From positions 267,507 through 331,506 of the forward strand of contig MU619242.1 of NCBI GenBank assembly GCA_025201805.1: 64,000 nucleotides of DNA, given 5' to 3'. This document shows, in pieces, positions 9,713 through 20,074 of this stretch. Source of the DNA: Parasitella parasitica. Taxonomy: Eukaryota; Mucoromycota; Mucoromycetes; Mucorales; Mucoraceae. The notes under the pieces were generated by a model. The model was not told where the DNA came from. It saw only the letters and a list, made by a program, of their open reading frames with translations, and did no database searches. Position 1 is the stretch's first letter. Each line of letters starts with the position of its first letter. Position numbers and translations under genes: made by a program.

Positions 9713-12293
9713 TTACAGTTGTCCTTTAATGTCAATTTTTTTATACTTTTTAAAGCTCTCTGCCAGACCGGCATACGCAGCCCTTGCATCCAAAGCCTTG
9801 GTATCATTTGCTTTTAAAAAGTTGGCCTTTTGCTCAGTCAAAAATTTCAACAACTGGTCTAAAGAATCGAATGCTAATTCGCTTTGTATAAACTCTAATG
9901 GTACATCTGGCCGGCAACTATATAAAAACCATTAGCGTTTTACAATGTATGTAAGTCTTGCATTGTCAACTTACGATTTGCATAGAATAATCAGCGAGTG
10001 TACTCGTTCTCTTTCACAAAAATGATCCATTAGATACCCGCCCATGTTGGGCGCATTTTTATACAAAACAAAGAATCGATGGTAGTTAGCAGTTGCAAGC
10101 GACGAACGTACATTCAAAGCATGTTGGACAAATGTGTTTTGTTTTTGCTCGGTTGTGAGGTCGGCCATTGTAGAATTGACGTCTGCGAAATAAATCAGTA
10201 TGTATGGCCAACATCCATCACACTTTTTGAGTCCTTTTACCTGCCCAGTTTTGTGTATGTAAAAAGTATAGAATTCGGTATGCCGTGAATTCCATCTCAT
10301 TACCCTTTATACCTTTAGTGTACAATCCTTTCAGCTGCGTTTGACATTGATTATACTCCCCTAAATCACTCTGAACATAACGTGAGTATATTGGCATGTG
10401 TGCAGGCCTATAATGCATACCTTTTCTAACGCAATTCTAGCATGAATTTCGTAAACTTGCACAGTGAACTCGTTTTGGATCCGTTGAACAGTCAGATCTT
10501 GTCTCAGAGATTTAAATTGATCACAAATGTAAGTATAATTTTGTTCATTTTTCCACTTATCCTTTAATAGCCCCAGAGTCTTCTTTAATACTTCTAATGG
10601 TCTGACTGTGGCTGGATCCGGTGCCTGTAATTGGGGCAGGATTAGTACAATCAGAAGAAATGTTGTCATGTTCAAATACTTGCAGACGTCAATCGAAGGT
10701 AGTGCTTCTCCAATTTCTGAGATGTGCCAACGATAGTTTGTTTAAAGACATCGCCATCCTATAAAAAGTACGCGAAATCAGTCAACTTTTCTCTAATCAG
10801 TGTTCGCTACCGTACCAAGGTCATCATTTGCATTGGCGTCGATACATTGTCTGCTTTAAACTGTGCTGCATCGTCCTCAAAACGCCTCAGACGCCTCAAC
10901 CTCTTTGCCTCTTCTTCTGCAGAAAACTGGTGTTGCTCTTTGTTAAGTTTTGCCTGAGAATTCTTTTTACTATCATATAGGAATATGTTCAATAAGCCTT
11001 GTATTTTTTGTAGCAAAACCATGATACTCACCCTTTCTTTTTCTTTTTTTGGGGGTTACTGGTGCAAGCACTACAACAAATGTCAATACAGTGCCAATCA
11101 ACTATCATCTATACAATACAAACCTAGGAAGATCCATTTCACTCCAATCCGTGGTCAAAAGAGTACCAGCTTTATGCGCCTCCAAAATGAGATTACGAAG
11201 CTGTAGCTCTGCTTGGTCTCGTTTGTTGGCTAAACAGTTTGCAAATACATCTTGTACGTATTGTCTATTTCGTAATTAGCATTACTACATAGTCCCCCCC
11301 ACCCCATAGCCCTATAAGACTTACTTTAAAGATTGCGGCCAAGTTTCGACTGCCATGGCTTTCTTTTCATTTGCCATATCTTCAGCTGATTTTGTATCTG
11401 CTGCTGCTGCTGCTGCTGGAAGAGAAGCAGGAGATTGAAGCCGTTGTTGCTGTTGCTGTTGCTGGTGTTGCTGTTGCTGGTGTTGCTGAGCGGAAGACAC
11501 GGATGGATTTACTGCAGCTGCAGGCGGTTGCTTTGACCATGGTGGTATCTTTGATGCGGGCCCTGTTGTTTATAAATTTAGAAACTCGTTGACAGTTTTC
11601 GTTGAACACAACTTACTATTAGAGACAGGAGGTGCTTGATATGCTTCTTTCTGGACGGGAGGGGGAGGTGGAGGAGGACGGTGCTGTTGCTGTTGCGGTG
11701 GTGGTGGTGGAGGAGCCCTTTGTGGAGACAAAATTAGTAATTAATTTACGGGCTAATAAAATCAACAGCTATACCTTTGTTGCTGATGATGTGCGTAATA
11801 TGGATGCTGCTGATAAGGATGTTGAATCGGTCTTGTGGCAGACGCTTGTGCCGTAGACGTCGCAGGAGGTTGATGGTATGGTTGCTGTGCATAATAGCCT
11901 GGATATTGAGAATAATCGTAATTATTGTAAGTGAGAGTACCTGCTTGATTACCAGTAGCCTGAGCAACACCTGGTGGCCCATCAGTGCCAGGAGGTGGAG
12001 GGTTAGTGCCAGCTTGTTGGTAATATTGCTGATAATAAGCCTGTTGCTCGGGCGTTTGGTATTGATAATATGCAGCATATTGCTGATCAGTTGCAGTGGT
12101 AGATGTAGAAGCGGCAGAGTATTGAGAGTATTGCTGCCATTGCTGATGCTGCTGTGGATGTGGCTGCTGGTGCTGTTGAGCGTTGGAAGACCTGTTCATA
12201 CAAAGAAAAGCTTTAGCGCCTTGGTATTTTTAAGCAGTTAATTCATTTTTACCATGGAGGGTTCGCTGCCTGCTGATTTGGTGGGTAAGCCAT
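9713..12293 (-). CDS. THP3: Thp3/LENG8-type SAC3-GANP domain protein (mRNA processing/export)
   Basis: Twelve exons, read right to left: 12293-12253, 12191-11775, 11717-11617, 11562-11325, 11264-11124, 11058-11032, 10969-10816, 10758-10684, 10624-10421, 10370-10241, 10182-9975, 9917-9713. All phases close to give 646 residues. The N-terminal half is low-complexity Q/Y/P-rich (prion-like). A basic patch (KKKKKGKK) follows, and the C-terminal half is the SAC3/GANP/PCI-like domain with the LENG8/Thp3 hallmarks [38 protein letters not shown] and [12 protein letters not shown]; the protein ends KIDIKGQL. In yeast, Thp3 works with Csn12 in transcription elongation and pre-mRNA splicing. The exon 8-9 intron appears to use a GC donor (GCAAGT). 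It is divergent from TTI1, sharing about 210 bp of upstream DNA. Confidence 0.92.
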
Positions 12294-12503
12294 GTTCAAA
12301 ACTAGTGCAAAGCTTGCTCTTGATTTAATTTCTTTTACAAAAAGAAAAAAACATCTCTTTAAAAATCGCACTCCAAGTATTTGTAGCCAAACGAATCTAT
12401 AGTCACCGTCCACTTGAAGCATCATTAAGGGATTCAACTGCCTTTGAAATGTAGCAAAGACAAGGTAGGACCCGCGTATGAATTTTTCGCTTTCAATTCA
12501 AAC
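12294..12503. promoter_or_regulatory. Shared divergent promoter region THP3 / TTI1
   Basis: The THP3 and TTI1 start codons lie only 210 bp apart on opposite strands, so both core promoters must sit here. No TATA box or well-known operator stands out. An ATG at 12444 in frame with TTI1 lies inside it and was judged not to be the start. Confidence 0.5.
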
Positions 12504-15500
12504 ATGGCAGAAACCGCTAAACAGTTGTTCGATGAATTAAAGTTGGTTGGAGATGCCTTGGTATCTTTAGCGCCTAGAATAAGCAAATCAAATAGTGGAG
12601 AGGCAGCCACATTATTAAACAAACTGTTACATTTGCTACAAGATGTGAAGGAGCCGGAAACAATAATCACAAATGCAAACATCACTGTCATCATCATACC
12701 ACTGCTCAGTATATATAAGTCAATGACAGTAAAAGAAAGAGGCGGTTTCGAGGTTGTCATTGAGCCTTGGCTGGAGATTATGCACCTTCTACTCGCTAAA
12801 ACTCTCATAAAGAACTCCATGGAGCCACGATTCACCATTGAACTGATGGTTTTGTTTGCGACAGTGATGGATCAGACAAGCTCCCCTACCGGCATTTCCA
12901 AAGTGGCAACAAGTTCCGAGGAAATCAAGCATTTGGCTGTGAAATGCTTATCGGTAGCGCTACCGACTCTGAACAAGGAAACGGGGATGCTAACAAATGC
13001 CAATCTGGGATTGTCGAGAGCAATGCATCAAGAATCCTTTATCATTACAGCATCACAGATTATCACCGCCCTCTTAAACATAATTCGTCTGCAACAAAAC
13101 TTGCAACTTCGCTTAGATGCGATACAAGTACTATCTCAACTTCTACACACCAATATACAAGACGTTGATAAACTGGCCCAGCTGATGCCAGGGATCGTTT
13201 CGAAACTATGCGCTACGTTGACCCAAAAATCCGAAAATACCAACCATCGTCTGTTATGCAGTTTATTGGACGCCATTGGAGACTTGATTCAAAATGTGAT
13301 GCGTGATGATATGAATCATACTTTGGTAGAAATTACGACGTTTGAAGATATCCTGGTAGAATACAGTGGATCTAAACAGCAGGAACCGCAATCGGAAACA
13401 GTGAAGGGGCTGAGGAATAAGGAATGGTATTCAAATTCGAAAAAGAAATTGCATTCAATGCTTGGGCAGATTTTGCAGCTTCGACTGTATCCGGATTGGC
13501 GAACAAGGCTGGCCTTTGTCGAGTTTTCTTACAAATTACTATCAGCATGCTCAAGAACATTGGACAATTGCACCAAGCCGTTGCTAGAGATTCTTGTTCT
13601 ACATGCAGATGACCCTTACACTCAAGTTTCTTTTGCCTGCAGTCTTCATATGCAAGCATTGTTATCGTCGCCGTCGTTTGGAAAGGCCATCATGCCAAGC
13701 TTAAAGGAAGATTTATACGAATGGATCATGAAGTTTCCTCAATACATTATTTCAAAAGACGAGCAAGAGAAAAGCATGGCCATGTCGTTAATTGCTGGTA
13801 TGATTACGCTGCTGGGCGATCAGGCACAGAGTGTGCTTTCCCTTGTCCTTAGCCGAGCTTCAGATGGCTGGATGACTGCATTGGAGATTGATAAACACAG
13901 TCTGGATATTCTAGAGATGAAACAAAGCGAACGATTCATAGAACTCGGAGGCCCAGCAGCAACAAGTGGCGGAGCAACACCGTTGTATCCTAGGATACGA
14001 TTCAAGCATATTGCTACAGACATGTCTATGGCCAAACTGAGTCGATTGCTAAACATCATTGGAAAGTACTGCGATTTATCGAGTTGGGTGCATCATTTTA
14101 TGCGATATATATCGATGGACAGCCGACAAGCGAATGATCCACAAGCAGCCTACATTGTACACTCGCTTTTATCTGCTTATTTCAGCTCTGGCAGCAGCGC
14201 TGCTGATGCTGCTGATGAATGGATAGTCGATGATGATGCTGACGATACCACTCAAATTAAAAAACTTCGATTCAAAAATATTGCCGCACAAGTATTAAAT
14301 GATACCATGGATATCCTCACTGATGCAGCAAGCACAAATACAACATCAACCGCATTAGCGGCAATATCAGCAACAAGTTTAGACGATGAAAGCGGACATG
14401 TGCTGACAGTGTGCTTTGGATTGCAATTGGTTGGCCTTGCAGCGTGTATCGTGGATCAGGATTACTTGCTGGAGCAATTTATAACTATTCTATACCCTCT
14501 TCTTGCTCATTTAGGATCATCCAATGTTTATATCCACACATATGCCCTGATTACGTTGGACGCAATCGCCGTTGTTTGCGGATTGGGCGGTGCTAAAGAA
14601 CTCGTGATTCAAAACATTGACTATATCATCAATTCAATTTCACAGCACATATCGATACTGACCGACAATGCCAGGGTGCCATTGGTTTTGAAGGCACTGA
14701 TTCACGTGGGCGGGTATGCAAGTATCGATTATATGGATGACACAGTGCAAGAGATATACTATGCCTTGGAGCAGCATTCGCTGAATGATTGGCTGTGTCA
14801 TCAATTATGTAGCGTATTATTTGAAATAGTCCAGATACTCGAAAAGAATGTTCCCCCCACTACTGGTACTGCTGCTGCCACGACATTTAGCAAGCCTAAC
14901 ATGCCAAAACCAGATACCATATCGTCCGAAATCCTGTCTTTCATCCAGGAAGAGAATGAGTCTGTTGACGAGGAATTCAAATCGATGGAAGAAATTGGAA
15001 AGTATTTCTTGGATAGACAAGAGAAAGGCCTTCATGAGGACTTGAGCTTGGACCAAATCATGGAGCAAGGCAACTTACCAATGGATCCACCCAAAAGCGA
15101 CGATGAACCTGGAGAAGACGAAAGCGACGATAAACCAATCCCGCTGACACATGAACAGCAAATGACCAAGGAGATCATGGATAAAGTGAGTCATTTCCTC
15201 ACTGCAGCCTCGCCCAAGTCGCGATCACAGGTGCTCTCATTGCTTACGTGTGGGGTCAGTATTTTAGCCAGCCATTCCTCTGAAATGAACCAGCTTGTTC
15301 ATACCATGTGGCTTTCTATAGTCAACCGATTCAACGATTCAGAGACCTACGTAGTGCTCCAAGCTGCTACTTTGGTGGAAAAAGTATCGCAAGTATCCAC
15401 TGATTTTCTTTCAACAAAATTCGCTTCTGATCTATGGCCAAAATTCAAATTATTACTGCAAAGGGGTGTCTCTGCTGCTGAATCAGATCCATTGTCCACT

Positions 15501-15857
15501 GGGTACTCGATCTATTCCGTCTACCACAGAACGCAGTTGTGTTTATTAAACACACTGTCAAGAATAGCCCATAACGTGCCTATGCGACAAGAATTAATCA
15601 AGGATATTCTGGAGACGGCTCGATATTACTACAAGAATGAACAAGTCAATCGAGAACTGGATCAGGCATGTCAGGGTCTCTTTGAAGGGCTGGCTACACA
15701 GCAGCCGGATACTGTTTGGTTGTATCAGCAGCAACACGATGCACCTTTGATTCCACCCAATGCCAAGTTATTGGATGTGTTTCAAGTGCCTGAATGGATG
15801 AGTTACAGCAACAATAGCAATAGCAGTAGCAAGCCTAAAACGGTCCAGTTTAAATAA
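12504..15857 (+). CDS. TTI1: Tti1, HEAT-repeat subunit of the TTT (Tel2-Tti1-Tti2) co-chaperone complex
   Basis: A single uninterrupted frame. I choose ATG 12504 (context CAAACATGGCAG, protein starts MAETAKQLFDEL, 1117 residues) over the in-frame ATG at 12444, whose 20 extra residues look like 5' UTR. The protein is almost entirely alpha-helical HEAT-like repeat. An acidic linker (about residues 850-895, rich in D/E) precedes a conserved C-terminal block with SRSQVLSLLTCGVSILASHS and VHTMWLSIVNRFNDSETYVV, which I recognise as the Tti1 C-terminus. TTT binds Hsp90/R2TP and stabilises PIKK kinases (TOR, ATM, ATR, DNA-PK type) after synthesis. Absence of introns over 3.3 kb contrasts with its intron-rich neighbours. 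A polyadenylation-like AATAAA follows the stop at about 15886. Confidence 0.85.
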   Translation: MAETAKQLFDELKLVGDALVSLAPRISKSNSGEAATLLNKLLHLLQDVKEPETIITNANITVIIIPLLSIYKSMTVKERGGFEVVIEPWLEIMHLLLAKTLIKNSMEPRFTIELMVLFATVMDQTSSPTGISKVATSSEEIKHLAVKCLSVALPTLNKETGMLTNANLGLSRAMHQESFIITASQIITALLNIIRLQQNLQLRLDAIQVLSQLLHTNIQDVDKLAQLMPGIVSKLCATLTQKSENTNHRLLCSLLDAIGDLIQNVMRDDMNHTLVEITTFEDILVEYSGSKQQEPQSETVKGLRNKEWYSNSKKKLHSMLGQILQLRLYPDWRTRLAFVEFSYKLLSACSRTLDNCTKPLLEILVLHADDPYTQVSFACSLHMQALLSSPSFGKAIMPSLKEDLYEWIMKFPQYIISKDEQEKSMAMSLIAGMITLLGDQAQSVLSLVLSRASDGWMTALEIDKHSLDILEMKQSERFIELGGPAATSGGATPLYPRIRFKHIATDMSMAKLSRLLNIIGKYCDLSSWVHHFMRYISMDSRQANDPQAAYIVHSLLSAYFSSGSSAADAADEWIVDDDADDTTQIKKLRFKNIAAQVLNDTMDILTDAASTNTTSTALAAISATSLDDESGHVLTVCFGLQLVGLAACIVDQDYLLEQFITILYPLLAHLGSSNVYIHTYALITLDAIAVVCGLGGAKELVIQNIDYIINSISQHISILTDNARVPLVLKALIHVGGYASIDYMDDTVQEIYYALEQHSLNDWLCHQLCSVLFEIVQILEKNVPPTTGTAAATTFSKPNMPKPDTISSEILSFIQEENESVDEEFKSMEEIGKYFLDRQEKGLHEDLSLDQIMEQGNLPMDPPKSDDEPGEDESDDKPIPLTHEQQMTKEIMDKVSHFLTAASPKSRSQVLSLLTCGVSILASHSSEMNQLVHTMWLSIVNRFNDSETYVVLQAATLVEKVSQVSTDFLSTKFASDLWPKFKLLLQRGVSAAESDPLSTGYSIYSVYHRTQLCLLNTLSRIAHNVPMRQELIKDILETARYYYKNEQVNRELDQACQGLFEGLATQQPDTVWLYQQQHDAPLIPPNAKLLDVFQVPEWMSYSNNSNSSSKPKTVQFK

Positions 15858-16019
15858 AACTCTTGTGTTGTATAATGTGTTCGGAAATAAAGACAGTGGT
15901 GTTGATACCAGTTCGATGTGTAATAGTTTAGCATTCTACATATTCATTTGGGTATAAATACCTCTGGCTTTTCGTCTATCCCTTAACTTTATATACTCAA
16001 GTCTTGTAAAAAAAAAAAA

Positions 16020-17430
16020 ATGCCCTTTTGTAAATGTGGTGAACTGTGTCTGGACAGCAAGTGCAAAAAATGCGGATTTGATTTCGAAGGTAAACAATAC
16101 TTGATGAGAAGCGCCATAACGCTTGTATAAGATATCACGCACTAAAATCTCCGCGACGATCATCTATAGAGGCAGCAGAAAAGAAAAATCACAAAGTGGA
16201 TCGATGGCAATCCAGGTATGCAGAGTACAGTTCATACTGCTAACATGGTACAGCAAGCTAAATGTACATCAGATATTTGGGCAATGTCGTGGGGCTAGAC
16301 AATTTATCATCGCCTTTGGATGAAGAAGACAGATCAGCTTGTTCTCCATTATCACAACACACTAACTCACCTATTATAAAACGAATCTCAAAGCCATTTA
16401 GTAGTCTTTTGGACAGTAGACGAGTAACGCCGTTTAAAAGCATCACTAGCCCTTCTTTGAATAAGCGTTACTCAATGAATAACCTCACACTAAGCAACTG
16501 TGGAGAATGTCACAAAAAGCTCTCTGGAAAGACAGTTCGTTTACCTGATAGTCATGTCAAATATCACTGGAGTTGCCTGCAGTGTAAAGAATGCCATTTG
16601 CCGTTTGAAGACACTTCATTTTTTATTGATGCACTAAAGAATGTATACCATCCTAGTGTAGGTATATACAAGTGGATGCACCAAAGTCCTATTAACATGA
16701 CATCTAGTGTACTCCGTCCAATGCAGTGGTTCAAAACTGCTCCCGTTGCTCTCAGGTCATCACTGATAACTATCTTGCGCTCAATGCGACTGTACTGCAT
16801 CCACGGGTAAGGCACATGTGCGTCTTTTGCAGGAAATTAATCCTCGCTGACTCTTCATTACGATAGTGTTTTCGGTGTACTGGATGCCAAAAGATACTTC
16901 ATCCCGCATCCATTTACATTGATTTAAACGGATCCCACTGCCAAACGTGTTCAAGCGACAATATAACTGACAAAGAAACGTTGTCCAAGCACATGAAGAT
17001 TGTACCCCAACTGCTGAAAGTAGCCGCTAACAATGGTATTTCCATCACCACAAAACATTGCTTTTCCCCTGTTGAAGAAATAGCAACGTCGCCCAACGGA
17101 TATATTGCGGATACTGTAAAGCCATCTTCGTTAATGAGCTCAAGAGGCCGTCGTCCACTTCCTCGATTTGGCCTAATAAGAGACTGTGCAGGCTGCAATC
17201 AACGTATACTCTCGGTACATGAAGAAATTCCTGGCCCCAAAGCGTCCAAATGGCATAAAAAATGTCTAGTTTGCAGTGGATGCAACAAGACTCTGGATTC
17301 AGGGGCCACTGTGCACGAACAAGCGGAAAGCAACGCTTTGAAGCCATGGTGCACAACCTGCTTGCTGAGTAAGAGAAAAACCATGCACCACAGTAATTCG
17401 GCTTCGGCTGTTTTTAGTGCCATTGTTTAA
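16020..17430 (+). CDS. Three-LIM-domain protein (paxillin/Pxl1-like candidate)
   Basis: Five exons fit: 16020-16089, 16170-16215, 16273-16657, 16708-16806, 16867-17430, giving 387 residues. The extreme N-terminus has a small Cys cluster (CKCGELCLDSKCKKC, residues 4-18). A Ser-rich linker leads to three LIM double zinc fingers: LIM1 from C115 (CGECHKKL...HWSCLQCKEC...), LIM2 from C178 (CSRC...HPRCFRCTGC...CQTC) and LIM3 from C307 (CAGC...WHKKCLVCSGC...CTTC). LIM domains bind proteins, typically at actin and polarity sites. No RhoGAP or kinase domain follows, so it is not an Lrg1-type protein. The exon 3 donor must be GTAGGT at 16658 to keep LIM1's last Cys (HPSC) and the frame. The exact orthologue is unresolved. 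Confidence 0.8.
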
Positions 17431-17567
17431 ATAAAAATGATGCATGTAAGGGGATTACTATTCCCCTTGATCAGCGTTTTTCAAAAAAAAAAAAAAAAAA
17501 AAAAAAACGACCTGTATAAATGTAATCGCCCCCCCCCCCGTTTTTTTTTTCATTATAATATTTATAA

Positions 17568-18464
17568 ATGAGCTCTCTACCAACCTCGTCTTCTTCTCCT
17601 TCAGTCTATTATCCACCGCCTTATCCATCTAACGATACTGAAATTACAGCTATCACAGCAACATCAACAGCCATAATACTGCAGCAAGATAATTCACCAA
17701 TAAGGAAACCTCGAAATCATCAATACCATCATCACCACACTCACCATCATTTACACTATCATCATAAAAATTGTTATTTGTGTAAAAATAGAAACATAGC
17801 GCCCAATGTTCGAGAAATAGGACCCTACCTGATTCATCGTACGCAACCTGATCTAGTAATAATCTGTCCATGTCTACATAAAGCGCACCCAACATGTCTG
17901 AAAGAACTTCAAACAGACTACATCTGTAACATATGCAACTCAATCTACCAGCTAAGGTACATTCGATTTGCGCAATTGCTGTGTTTGGCATGCCATTTAC
18001 TCAGTCTCGCATCTACAATTGGACTTGTGTTTGGATTGTCGCATCTGGGTAGAGCACTGGATGAATTGGGCCTGGGCAGCGAAATGGGACCAAAGCTAGA
18101 CGGAGATGAGACATGGCAAGATCATGAGATGTTGGAAATAGTGGAATGGCTGAATATAGTCCATTTTGCAACCGGTGTAGCAGGAGAAGCGCTGCTGGGA
18201 CTTGTGTATATGGTGGGTGTATATTTGGTGATAGGGCAGGATCGTACGCTGATCATGATATCCAACATTCTGTATATAAGGCTGGATCCGTTGAAGAAGC
18301 AAACCTGGATCAATGCAATATGTCTGTGGATTTGCTTATTCGTATTCGGACTTGTATTGGGTACTTATCTGCTGTTTTTCTCCTGGATTTGGGCTAGTGT
18401 ATTGCACCATGTAAGAAAACGGGTTATGGACTTCCAGATGAATCAGCATGATAACGTTATATAG
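17568..18464 (+). CDS. RING-CH (MARCH)-like multi-pass membrane protein, putative E3 ubiquitin ligase
   Basis: A single exon of 298 residues. A Ser/Thr/Pro-rich start and a His-rich stretch (residues 51-66) lead to a Cys/His array C69-x2-C72 ... C100-x-C102-x4-H107-x2-C110-x9-C120-x2-C123. This resembles the C4HC3 order of RINGv/MARCH domains, but the C-H spacing is 4 rather than the usual 7 and the loop is long. Three to four hydrophobic helices follow (about residues 132-160, 200-225 and 250-280), as in MARCH ligases, which ubiquitinate membrane proteins. E3 activity is inferred. Compact spacing, 137 bp after the LIM gene and 131 bp before the homeobox gene, on the same strand. Confidence 0.65.
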   Translation: MSSLPTSSSSPSVYYPPPYPSNDTEITAITATSTAIILQQDNSPIRKPRNHQYHHHHTHHHLHYHHKNCYLCKNRNIAPNVREIGPYLIHRTQPDLVIICPCLHKAHPTCLKELQTDYICNICNSIYQLRYIRFAQLLCLACHLLSLASTIGLVFGLSHLGRALDELGLGSEMGPKLDGDETWQDHEMLEIVEWLNIVHFATGVAGEALLGLVYMVGVYLVIGQDRTLIMISNILYIRLDPLKKQTWINAICLWICLFVFGLVLGTYLLFFSWIWASVLHHVRKRVMDFQMNQHDNVI

Positions 18465-18595
18465 ACTGATGCTTTATAGAAAGTCTATTTTATCATAGAG
18501 CATATAAATAAACCCTTTTTTCCTTCACACATCCCCTTCCTTTCCTTTTTCCCTATAAAACATATATAAATATATACATCCGTGTAAATCATTCA

Positions 18596-19297
18596 ATGGT
18601 CTCCAAATACAAAAAGAAAAAAAGGGCCAAAGAGCCATCTTTGCATACTGAACACGCTAATAGGAAAGATGAATTGAAGAACGACTTTTGGCTACCAACG
18701 ATTAAGCGACGAAGGCGATTTTCGATTGCTGAAATAAAATTACTGGAGAACGAATACAGCGTGAGCTGCAATCCTAACCAAGAAAAAGTGGAAGAGATTG
18801 CAGGCAAATTTAAAACGAATAAAAAAATTATAACGACATGGTTTCAAAATAGAAGAGCCAAGAATAAGAAGCTGCATTCGCTATCTCCCACTATCCAGGA
18901 AGAAGAGCAGGAATTCAATGATAATTTTACAGAAGAGTCCAATGATAATACAGGTTTATCAAATGATTTTTTGGAACACTGCTATGACAGTGATACACTT
19001 AATGTCATTAACGGAAGTACCGCATTAACAACACCTACTTTTACATTACAGCAGCAGGAGTATCAACACATCCTCTCAACACTGGATAGCCCTCAATATA
19101 GAAGCGAACATTTACACGACTACTTTTCCAACACTCGCCATGATTTGTATTACTACACAAAAGATGACCCAGATGCAGCCTGTTCCTTATTTACTAGTAC
19201 AACATCAGCAACTATCCCCATGGACCCTCCTCCAGAAGATTTCTTGCCGTCAAATTATGGAAATGGCAGCATCTTGGGCTCACCTTGTTGGATATAG
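18596..19297 (+). CDS. Homeodomain transcription factor
   Basis: A single exon of 233 residues. A basic N-terminal arm (KYKKKKRAK and later IKRRRRFS) leads into a homeodomain at residues about 37-96 whose recognition helix reads ITTWFQNRRAKNKK with the invariant W, F, N and R. The C-terminal part is acidic and Ser/Thr/Asn/Tyr-rich, with DDPDAACSLF and a PPPEDFLP stretch, as in activation regions. Homeodomain proteins bind AT-rich DNA in the nucleus; in Mucoromycota they include developmental and mating-related regulators, but nothing here (no HMG sexM/sexP, no tptA or rnhA neighbours) points to a mating locus. Its 3' end is only 21 bp from the convergent RRM gene, so the transcripts probably overlap. 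Confidence 0.85.
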   Translation: MVSKYKKKKRAKEPSLHTEHANRKDELKNDFWLPTIKRRRRFSIAEIKLLENEYSVSCNPNQEKVEEIAGKFKTNKKIITTWFQNRRAKNKKLHSLSPTIQEEEQEFNDNFTEESNDNTGLSNDFLEHCYDSDTLNVINGSTALTTPTFTLQQQEYQHILSTLDSPQYRSEHLHDYFSNTRHDLYYYTKDDPDAACSLFTSTTSATIPMDPPPEDFLPSNYGNGSILGSPCWI

Positions 19298-19318
19298 TAA
19301 TACAAAATAAAAGACTTT

Positions 19319-20074
19319 TTATTTTTTTGCGTGGGAATCACTATATACAGTTAAGATGGAGACTATCTTTGCTTGGAGATAGTCCATATCGTTTATACAG
19401 GCGTATTGTTCGCTCAAGTGGAATTTAGCTACTTGCTGTCGCACAATATCCTTTTCTTGATTCGACATGTCGATTTTCACATATTTCAACATGTCTAATA
19501 ATGTCATTTGGATATACTGAACTTGGTTTAATTGGGGAGAGGGAGAAGCGTAGATCATGCCTTGATGATGATAATATGGTGATGCATAATAAAAATAACT
19601 GGACAAGTTTGGTATTGCTGGTGCGTATGATTTACTGCTGAGAGGTACCATCTTATAATTATTGTTACTGTTTTGGAAAGGTCGAGTATAAAAGTGCATT
19701 GCCAGTTCAGAAACACTTAAAAGTGCCAATTGTTGATCAAAATCATGTTCCTTTCTTGGTACTTTGGGCTCATGAAATCTGACAATCATCTCATCACTAT
19801 TCATAGAAACAATGGCTTTTGCAGCTTCAACAGACTGACTAAAACTGACAAATCCAAAACCTCGTTTTTCTTTGTCTTGGGGCATTACCTTGGCACTAAT
19901 AATGCGTCCAAATGGCTTGAATAAATTAAATAGATCAGTACTAGATATCCCAGTTTGAATTCCTTTTATATAAAGATTACATAAATCCATAGACGGTTTG
20001 ATTTCAAAACGGGGATATGCAATTTTAGTATGGTTGTTATATGGTCGGCAACGACCTGTCATATCATGAATCAA
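19319..20074 (-). CDS. Single-RRM RNA-binding protein
   Basis: A single exon of 251 residues. One RRM spans residues about 31-105, with RNP2 NLYIKGI and RNP1 RGFGFVSF, most like the RBMS/Scw1 style. After a linker rich in Tyr, Ser and Pro (YFYYASPYYHH), the C-terminal about 60 residues (MTLLDMLKYVKIDMSNQEKD...) are predicted helical and may be a protein-binding module. Likely an mRNA-binding regulator in nucleus or cytoplasm; the target is unknown. Convergent with the homeodomain gene, separated by 21 bp, so 3' ends overlap. Confidence 0.8.
   Translation of the reverse strand: MIHDMTGRCRPYNNHTKIAYPRFEIKPSMDLCNLYIKGIQTGISSTDLFNLFKPFGRIISAKVMPQDKEKRGFGFVSFSQSVEAAKAIVSMNSDEMIVRFHEPKVPRKEHDFDQQLALLSVSELAMHFYTRPFQNSNNNYKMVPLSSKSYAPAIPNLSSYFYYASPYYHHQGMIYASPSPQLNQVQYIQMTLLDMLKYVKIDMSNQEKDIVRQQVAKFHLSEQYACINDMDYLQAKIVSILTVYSDSHAKK

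Noticed and set aside
11371-12241. Plus-strand frames opposite THP3
   Set aside because: Antisense to Gln-rich exons, with low-complexity Leu/Val/Ala strings.
12444-12503. Earlier in-frame ATG for TTI1
   Set aside because: The 20 extra residues look unlike the family start, and ATG 12504 has better context; the upstream ATG also crowds the divergent THP3 promoter.
18596-20074. Mating-type (sex) locus
   Set aside because: A homeodomain next to an RNA-binding gene, but no HMG sexM/sexP, triose-phosphate transporter or RNA helicase flank.
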